The position numbers were made by a program, and so were the translations under genes. Below are positions 58,821 through 64,000 of a stretch of 64,000 nucleotides of DNA, piece by piece. The notes below the pieces were generated by a model. It had not been told where the DNA came from and did no database searches. It saw only the letters and a list, made by a program, of their open reading frames with translations. Source of the stretch: Curtobacterium sp. 9128. Lineage in GTDB: Bacteria > Actinomycetota > Actinomycetes > Actinomycetales > Microbacteriaceae. The stretch's first letter is position 1, and each line of letters starts with the position of its first letter. The stretch spans positions 1 to 64,000 of the forward strand of contig NZ_VEAF01000007.1 in assembly GCF_007673775.1 (NCBI RefSeq), written 5' to 3'.

Positions 58821-60485
58821 CTACATGCGCTCGGGGGCGCTCACACCGAGGAGGCCGAGGCCGTTCCGCACGACCTGGCCGGTCGCGTCGTTCAGCCAGA
58901 GGCGCGTGCGGTGCAGGTCCGTCACCGGCTCGTCGCCGAGCGGCGTCACGCGGCAGGCGTCGTACCAGCGGTGGTACAGCCCGGCCAGCTGCTCGATGTA
59001 GCGCGCGACACGGTGCGGCTCGCGCAGCTCCGCGGCCTGTCGGACCACGCGGGGGTACTCCGCCAGGGCACCGAGCAGCGCGCCCTCGGTGTCGTGCGTC
59101 AGGAGCGAGGCGTCGAAGGCCGAGCGGTCGACACCGGACGCGGCGGCGTTCCGCGCGACCGACTGCGTGCGGGCGTGGGCGTACTGCACGTAGAAGACCG
59201 GGTTGTCGTTCGTGCGCTTCGTGAGCAGGTCGAGGTCGATGTCGATCGCGGTGTCGCTCGCGAACCGGACCAGGGCGTAGCGGCCGGCGTCGACACCGAC
59301 GGCCTCGACGAGGTCCTCCATCGACACGATCGTGCCGTTGCGCTTCGACATCCGGAACGGCTGCCCGTCCTTCAGCAGGTTCACCATCTGCCCGATGAGG
59401 ATCTCGAGGTTCTTGCCCGGCTCGTCGCCGAAGGCCGCGCACATCGCCATCATCCGGCCGACGTAGCCGTGGTGGTCGGCGCCGAGCATGATGAGGTTCC
59501 GCTCGAAGCCGCGCTCGCGCTTGTCGAGGTAGTACGCCAGGTCACCGGCGATGTAGGCGGGCTCGCCGTCGCTCTTGATGACGACGCGGTCGCGGTCGTC
59601 GCCGAAGTCGGTCGTGCGGAGCCAGAGCGCGCCGTCGGCCTCGTACATCTTGCCGAGCGAACGGAGCCGCTCGATGGCGCGCTCGACGGCCTTCGACTCG
59701 TGCAGCGAGTTCTCGTGGAAGTACACGTCGAAGTCGACGCCGAAGTCGTGCAACGACTTCTTGATGTCGGCGAACATGAAGTCGACGCCCTCGCGGCGGA
59801 ACATCTCCTGCGCCTCGTCGCGGGGCAGGTCACGGACGTCCCCGTCGAACGTGGCGAGCACCCGCGCGGCGATCTCGGCGATGTAGGCGCCGCCGTAGCC
59901 GTCCTCCGGCGCCGGCTCCCCCAGCGCCGACGCGACGAGGGACCGGGCGAACCGGTCGATCTGTGCGCCGTGGTCGTTGAAGTAGTACTCCCGCGTGACG
60001 AGGCCACCCTGCGCCTGGAACACCCGGGCCAGGCTGTCGCCGACGGCCGCCCACCGCACGCCGCCCATGTGGATGGGGCCGGTCGGGTTCGCGGAGACGA
60101 ACTCCAGGTCGATGCGGACGCCGTCGTAGAGGTCACCGCGACCGAACGCGTCGCCGGCATCGACGACGGTGCGGGCGATCTCGCCGGCAGCGGCGGCCTC
60201 GAGCGTGATGTTGATGAAGCCGGGACCGGCGACGTCCACCGACGCCACACCGTCGAGCTCGGTCAGCTCGCCGGCGATCTCGGTCGCGAGCTCCCGCGGG
60301 TTCGTCCCGAGGCGCTTCGCGAGCTGCATCGCGGCGTTCGACGCCCAGTCACCGTGCGCGCGGTTCTTCGGGCGCTCGAGGGCGACGTGCGACTCCTCGA
60401 CGGTCACGGTGTCGGACGCACCTCGTCGCTCGACGATCCCGGTCAGGATCGACAGGTACGCGGCGGAGAGTTCGGCAGGAGTCAC
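58821..60485 (-). CDS. argS: Arginyl-tRNA synthetase
   Basis: Class I synthetase that charges tRNA-Arg. The 554 residues show the HIGH-type motif [15 protein letters not shown] (HMGG in place of HxGH), the KMSKS-like FRMSKRNG and the C-terminal anticodon-binding domain that ends at ERM. GTG 60485 follows a TAGACT box by 8 bases. It is divergent from a lipoprotein gene across 68 bases. A tRNA-Arg gene lies 0.94 kb away. Confidence 0.96.
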   Translation of the reverse strand: MTPAELSAAYLSILTGIVERRGASDTVTVEESHVALERPKNRAHGDWASNAAMQLAKRLGTNPRELATEIAGELTELDGVASVDVAGPGFINITLEAAAAGEIARTVVDAGDAFGRGDLYDGVRIDLEFVSANPTGPIHMGGVRWAAVGDSLARVFQAQGGLVTREYYFNDHGAQIDRFARSLVASALGEPAPEDGYGGAYIAEIAARVLATFDGDVRDLPRDEAQEMFRREGVDFMFADIKKSLHDFGVDFDVYFHENSLHESKAVERAIERLRSLGKMYEADGALWLRTTDFGDDRDRVVIKSDGEPAYIAGDLAYYLDKRERGFERNLIMLGADHHGYVGRMMAMCAAFGDEPGKNLEILIGQMVNLLKDGQPFRMSKRNGTIVSMEDLVEAVGVDAGRYALVRFASDTAIDIDLDLLTKRTNDNPVFYVQYAHARTQSVARNAAASGVDRSAFDASLLTHDTEGALLGALAEYPRVVRQAAELREPHRVARYIEQLAGLYHRWYDACRVTPLGDEPVTDLHRTRLWLNDATGQVVRNGLGLLGVSAPERM

Positions 60486-60493
60486 GGCGGACG

Positions 60494-60499
60494 AGTCTA
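60494..60499 (-). promoter_or_regulatory. Putative -10 box of argS
   Basis: TAGACT on the minus strand ends 8 bases before the GTG. No Shine-Dalgarno sequence seen. Confidence 0.45.
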
Positions 60500-60553
60500 C
60501 CGGGCGGGCCGCACCCACCGGTCGCACCCACCGGCATGCACCATCATGGCCGC

Positions 60554-61174
60554 ATGACCACCCGACGATCAGCCCGGGCGATCAGCGTCGCCGCGCTCGC
60601 CGTCCCGACCGCACTCGTCCTCGCCGCATGCACCGGCGGCGGAGCGGGCGGCTCCCCCACGAGGACGGCGTCGGCGGTGCCGAGCGCGTCCGCCACCGCC
60701 GCTCCGATCGGCAAGCACGTGCGCCAGACCTGTGCCGAGCTGCTGCCGGACGACACGTTCGCCGTCTACGGCCAGGCGTTCGAACTCGACCCGTCGGCGA
60801 AGCCCGCCAAGGGCTCGGCACCCGCACGCATCGCGCAGCAGAACGGCCGCGTGTGCGTGTTCCACGAGGTGTCGGACACGTCGACGACGATCACGGTTGC
60901 GGTCGCCGACCTGCCTGAGAAGTCGCTCACGACGCTCAAGGACGCGCTGTACGAACGCGGCGGCTCGGTCCCCACCTACCGGGTCGAGGGCTACTTCTCG
61001 CTCACGGACGACGTCGGTCGCGCCGACGCCTTCGCCGACCCGTACTGGATCACGACGTCGTCCACGCTCTTCACCGAGCCCGGCTCGGCGCAGCCCGTGG
61101 TCGACGCCGTCCGCGAGGCCCTCGGGGGCGGAGACGCGTCGAGCGCGACGCCGAGCGCGACGCCCGCCGGCTGA
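60554..61174 (+). CDS. Putative lipoprotein, unknown function
   Basis: 206 residues with a signal peptide and lipobox LAAC (Cys near residue 26), then a Ser/Thr/Ala-rich linker to residue 50. The mature domain (about 52-190) contains two cysteines, in QTCAELLP and [10 protein letters not shown], and it may be disulfide-bonded. No family is recognised. The ATG at 60554 starts the signal peptide (MTTRRSARA); an in-frame ATG at 60536 adds HHHGR and is less likely. Single plus-strand gene. Confidence 0.8.
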   Translation: MTTRRSARAISVAALAVPTALVLAACTGGGAGGSPTRTASAVPSASATAAPIGKHVRQTCAELLPDDTFAVYGQAFELDPSAKPAKGSAPARIAQQNGRVCVFHEVSDTSTTITVAVADLPEKSLTTLKDALYERGGSVPTYRVEGYFSLTDDVGRADAFADPYWITTSSTLFTEPGSAQPVVDAVREALGGGDASSATPSATPAG

Positions 61175-61213
61175 GGAGCGCTTCCGGGCGCACCGCGTGG
61201 CCGCCGGGTGTGG

Positions 61214-61337
61214 TTGCGCGTGCACGAAGCGACATGATCGATGTCGTACGACGACGACACTGTCGCCGCGCGGCGCTCGCAACGATTGCGCGCGCAGGGA
61301 GCGACACGATCGACGTCGTACGACGACGACACTGTCG
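61214..61337. repeat. Direct repeat of 52 bases, two copies 72 bases apart
   Basis: Copies at 61214-61265 and 61286-61337 differ at 5 of 52 positions. The last 37 bases are the best conserved. Each copy includes GTCGTACGAC, a 10-base palindrome, and GCGACA...TGTCG flanks. This lies in the 254-base gap before the tRNA, which holds no gene. Confidence 0.85.
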
Positions 61338-61408
61338 TTCCGAGTCGGGCTTGCGGGCCGTCTGGTCCTTCGGGGGCCAGGTGGTCCCGGAGGGGTCTCG
61401 GGACCTGC

Positions 61409-61414
61409 TACGGT
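61409..61414 (+). promoter_or_regulatory. Possible -10 box upstream of tRNA-Arg
   Basis: TGCTACGGT resembles an extended -10 (TACGGT core) 14 bases before the tRNA. No -35 found. Confidence 0.3.
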
Positions 61415-61428
61415 TGTTGACACCCCGG

Positions 61429-61500
61429 GCCCCCATAGCTCAGGGGATAGAGCACTGCCCTCCGGAGGCAGGGGCGGAGGTTCGAATCCTCCTGGGGGCA
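61429..61500 (+). tRNA. tRNA-Arg (CCG anticodon)
   Basis: 72 bases fold as a cloverleaf: acceptor GCCCCCA / TGGGGGC with discriminator A, D-stem GCTC/GAGC, anticodon stem CTGCC/GGCAG with loop CTCCGGA, 4-base variable region, T-stem GGAGG/CCTCC with loop TTCGAAT. The anticodon is CCG, so it reads CGG arginine codons. The CCA end is not encoded. It lies near argS. Confidence 0.96.
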
Positions 61501-61605
61501 CAGTCACTTCCCCGCCGACCGGCAACGCCGTCGCCACGTCCACGCCGTCGCGACGCGCCGCTCGATCGCCTGCTGCGCAGCCCGACCCAGGCCGCCCGGG
61601 CGCGG

Positions 61606-61611
61606 TAGCGT
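61606..61611 (+). promoter_or_regulatory. Putative -10 box of the oxidoreductase gene
   Basis: TAGCGT ends 7 bases before the ATG at 61619. No Shine-Dalgarno sequence; leaderless transcript is likely. Confidence 0.45.
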
Positions 61612-61618
61612 CGCGGTC

Positions 61619-62674
61619 ATGTTCGTCTTCCCGGAACCGACCGCCGAACCGCTCCGTGGCGGACCCACCCTCCGCTGGGGCGTCGTCGGTCCGGGGCAGA
61701 TCGCGAACGACTTCACCGCCACCCTGCACGCGAACACCGACCAGCGCGTCGTCGCCGTCGGGTCCCGGTCGCCGGAACGCGCTGCGGTGTTCGCGGCACG
61801 GCACGGCGTCGACCACGCCCACGGGAGCGCCGAGGCTCTCGCGGCCGACCCGACCGTCGACGTCGTCTACGTGGCGTCCCCGCACCCGCAGCACCTCGAG
61901 CACGCGCTCCTGGCCGTCGCCGCGGGCAAGCACGTCCTCGTCGAGAAGCCGATGACGACCTCGGCCGCCGACACCCGACGCATCGCCGACGCCGCCCGCA
62001 CCGCCGGCGTGCTCGCGATGGAGGCGATGTGGACCAGGTACCTGCCGGGCACGACCGTGATCGCCCGGCTCCTCGCCGACGGCGTCCTCGGTGACGTCCG
62101 GCTGGCGACCGTCGACGTCGGGTGGCCGCGTGCCGAGGACCCCGCCGACCGCATGTGGGACCCGGCGGCGGGCGGGGGTGCACTGCTCGACGCCGGTGTC
62201 TACGGACACTGGTTCGCACGGTTCGCCACCGGCGCCCCGGTGACCAGTCGGACGACGGGAGCGGTCTCGGCGAGCGGGGTGGACCTCCAGTCCGTCACCG
62301 TGTCGACCACCGCCGGTGGCGCGCAGGCCGTGGTGACCACCTCGATGGCGGCGTGGACACCCGGCCTCGCCGTGGTCGCGGGGAGCGCCGCGAGCATCCG
62401 GTACACCGACCACTTCGTCTTCCCCGCGTCCTTCGAACTGCACCACGCCGGTGGGGAGGACCCGTGGACGGATCCCACCGGGCTCACCGGTCGACAGGGG
62501 CTCGCGTGGCAGGCGACGGCCCTCGCCCGGTACGTCGCCGAGGGTCGGACCGACTCGCCGCTGCACGGGCTGGAGGACGCGATCGGCGTCGCGACCGCGC
62601 TCGACGCGGCGCGGGCCGCGGTCGGTGTCGGCGGCGCACCCGGTGTTCTCGAACAGGACACCTCGGCCCCCTAG
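61619..62674 (+). CDS. Gfo/Idh/MocA family oxidoreductase
   Basis: NAD(P)-dependent sugar or polyol dehydrogenase of unknown substrate. The 351 residues start with about 17 residues before the Rossmann motif WGVVGPGQIANDF. VEKPMTTSAA carries the conserved EKP, and GGGALLDAGVYGHWF lies in the C-terminal catalytic domain. The substrate cannot be inferred. ATG start after a TAGCGT box. Followed by the NRPS gene after 44 bases. Confidence 0.9.
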   Translation: MFVFPEPTAEPLRGGPTLRWGVVGPGQIANDFTATLHANTDQRVVAVGSRSPERAAVFAARHGVDHAHGSAEALAADPTVDVVYVASPHPQHLEHALLAVAAGKHVLVEKPMTTSAADTRRIADAARTAGVLAMEAMWTRYLPGTTVIARLLADGVLGDVRLATVDVGWPRAEDPADRMWDPAAGGGALLDAGVYGHWFARFATGAPVTSRTTGAVSASGVDLQSVTVSTTAGGAQAVVTTSMAAWTPGLAVVAGSAASIRYTDHFVFPASFELHHAGGEDPWTDPTGLTGRQGLAWQATALARYVAEGRTDSPLHGLEDAIGVATALDAARAAVGVGGAPGVLEQDTSAP

Positions 62675-62718
62675 GATCACGGGCCGGTCGACCAGCACGC
62701 GGCCGGGAAGAGGACTCG

Positions 62719-64000
62719 ATGACCACCGCCACCGGGAACCCGCAGCACGAACTCGCCCGCGGCGCCCTCGCCGCCACCCCGCGTACTCTGCTCGACGTCC
62801 TCGTCGCGACCGCCGACATGCATCCCGACGCCCTGGCGATCGAGGACCCGGCCGGCGCCGTCGACTACCGGAGCCTCGTGACCCTCGTGCGCGAGCGCGC
62901 CGACGACCTCGCGCGCCGTGGCGTCCGTCGCGGCGACCGCGTCGGCATCCGCGTGCCGTCCGGGGGCCGCGACCTCTACGTGTCCGTCCTCGCGGTCCTC
63001 GCCGCGGGCGCCGCCTACGTCCCGGTCGACGCGGACGACCCCGAGGAGCGGGCGGCCCTGGTGTTCGGTGAGGCGGACGTCGTCGGCGTGATCGGCGCCG
63101 GCGGTGTCCTCTCCACCCGGGAGGGCGACCCGGTCGACGTCGTCGACCCCGCGGCGAGCGCCGCCACCCCGACGGTCGAGGACGACGCCTGGGTGATCTT
63201 CACGTCCGGGTCCACCGGTGTCCCGAAGGGCGTCGCGGTCACGCACCGGTCGGCTGCGGCGTTCGTCGACGCCGAGGCGCGGATGTTCCTGCAGGCCGCA
63301 CCGATCGGGCCGGGCGACCGGGTGCTGGCCGGGTTGAGCGTGGCGTTCGACGCGTCGTGCGAGGAGATGTGGCTCGCCTGGGGGCACGGTGCCTGCCTGG
63401 TGCCCGCGCCGCGGTCGCTGGTGCGGACGGGCGTGGACCTGGGGCCGTGGCTCGTGGCGCACGGCGTGACGGTGGTGTCGACGGTGCCCACCCTGGCGGC
63501 GCTCTGGCCGGACGACGCGCTCGAGCAGGTGCGGCTGGTGGTCTTCGGTGGGGAGGCGTGTCCGCCGGAGCTCGCTGCGCGGATCGCGAGCCGGGACCGT
63601 GAGGTGTGGAACACGTACGGGCCGACCGAGGCGACGGTCGTCGCGTGCGGGGCGCTGCTCGACGGGTCGACCCCGGTGCGGATCGGGCTGCCGCTGGACG
63701 GGTGGGACCTGGCGGTCGTGGACGCCGAGGGCGCCCGGGTCGCGCCGGGTGCGGTGGGTGAGCTCGTCATCGGTGGCGTCGGCCTCGGCCGGTACCTCGA
63801 TCCGGCGAAGGACGCGGAGAAGTACGCGCCGTTCCCCTCGCTCGGGTGGGAGCGGGCGTACCGGAGCGGTGACCTGGTGCGGTACGACCCCGAGGGGTTG
63901 GTGTTCCAGGGGCGCGCGGACGACCAGGTGAAGCTCGGCGGTCGGCGCATCGAGCTCGGCGAGATCGACGCGGCGCTCCAGGCGCTCGACGACGTCGCCG
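62719..64000 (+). CDS. Pls/PosA-type non-ribosomal peptide synthetase, N-terminal part
   Basis: The gene runs off the right edge; 427 codons are seen. The protein begins with an adenylation domain: A3 FTSGSTGVPKG (about 160-170), FDASCEEMWLAW (A4), NTYGPTEATV (A5, about 297-306), YRSGD (A7, about 381) and GRADDQVKLGGRRIELGE (A8). The style fits the Pls/PosA family, in which an adenylation and carrier domain precede a multi-helix membrane part that makes amino-acid polymers such as poly-lysine. The membrane part is outside the window, so the subtype is an inference. AGAGGA lies 4 bases before the ATG. Confidence 0.85.
   Translation, partial: MTTATGNPQHELARGALAATPRTLLDVLVATADMHPDALAIEDPAGAVDYRSLVTLVRERADDLARRGVRRGDRVGIRVPSGGRDLYVSVLAVLAAGAAYVPVDADDPEERAALVFGEADVVGVIGAGGVLSTREGDPVDVVDPAASAATPTVEDDAWVIFTSGSTGVPKGVAVTHRSAAAFVDAEARMFLQAAPIGPGDRVLAGLSVAFDASCEEMWLAWGHGACLVPAPRSLVRTGVDLGPWLVAHGVTVVSTVPTLAALWPDDALEQVRLVVFGGEACPPELAARIASRDREVWNTYGPTEATVVACGALLDGSTPVRIGLPLDGWDLAVVDAEGARVAPGAVGELVIGGVGLGRYLDPAKDAEKYAPFPSLGWERAYRSGDLVRYDPEGLVFQGRADDQVKLGGRRIELGEIDAALQALDDVA

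Noticed and set aside
61417..61422. TTGACA as a -35 box for tRNA-Arg
   Set aside because: It is only 6 bases before the tRNA 5' end, so the -10 would fall inside the tRNA.
61210..61608. Plus-strand open frame across the 52-base repeats and the tRNA
   Set aside because: It runs through a tRNA gene, and its repeat peptide only reflects the DNA repeat.

Overview
The window is high-GC DNA with tightly packed genes, frequent 4-base ATGA/GTGA overlaps and many GTG starts. It carries the actinobacterial order argS-lysA-hom-thrC-thrB-rho-prfA-prmC ... tsaC-wecA-atpIBEFHAGDC, and the infB/nusA, dxr/rseP/ispG and MoxR-DUF58-transglutaminase neighbourhoods. Gene content and protein style point to a Microbacteriaceae actinobacterium, most like Curtobacterium. 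The genus is inferred from memory of protein families, not from a search.

Regions, left to right. (1) 1-11.2 kb holds translation, ribosome assembly and cofactor genes: ribF, two small membrane proteins, truB, a decayed uridine-kinase-like gene, mutY (opposite strand), rbfA, infB, ylxR, nusA and proS. (2) 11.3-18.6 kb holds the MEP isoprenoid genes ispG and dxr with the site-2 protease rseP. An NCS1 permease and a cysteine hydrolase sit between rseP and ispG, and a lipoprotein FKBP and an OsmC protein lie upstream of dxr. (3) 18.7-19.7 kb holds a divergent asparaginase. (4) 19.7-36.8 kb is a nearly continuous minus-strand cluster: FHA protein, PP2C phosphatase, membrane Ser/Thr kinase, a 1956-residue anchored Ig-like/FN3 protein, MoxR ATPase, DUF58 protein, transglutaminase-fold membrane protein, zinc-ribbon/FHA protein and an unknown membrane protein. 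It reads as a kinase-controlled cell-surface system and is the most interesting part of the window. (5) 37.5-47.8 kb holds yaaA, the complete F1Fo ATP synthase, an AtpI-like protein, a WecA-type transferase and tsaC. (6) 47.8-60.5 kb holds a HAD hydrolase, prmC, prfA, rho, the threonine and lysine genes, a DUF2993 protein and argS. (7) 60.5-64 kb, on the plus strand, holds a lipoprotein, tRNA-Arg(CCG), a Gfo/Idh/MocA oxidoreductase and the start of a Pls/PosA-type NRPS cut by the window edge.

Three signals recur. At least ten genes have a TANNNT box 6-8 bases before the start codon, which is the signature of leaderless transcripts; one pair of divergent genes shares overlapping boxes. Two genes (prmC, yaaA) have no ATG, GTG or TTG at the position their family requires and seem to start at ATC and CTG. 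Transcription units often end in long perfect palindromes with no T-run. No CRISPR array, insertion sequence, prophage or rRNA gene was seen, and no gap between genes exceeds about 260 bases.
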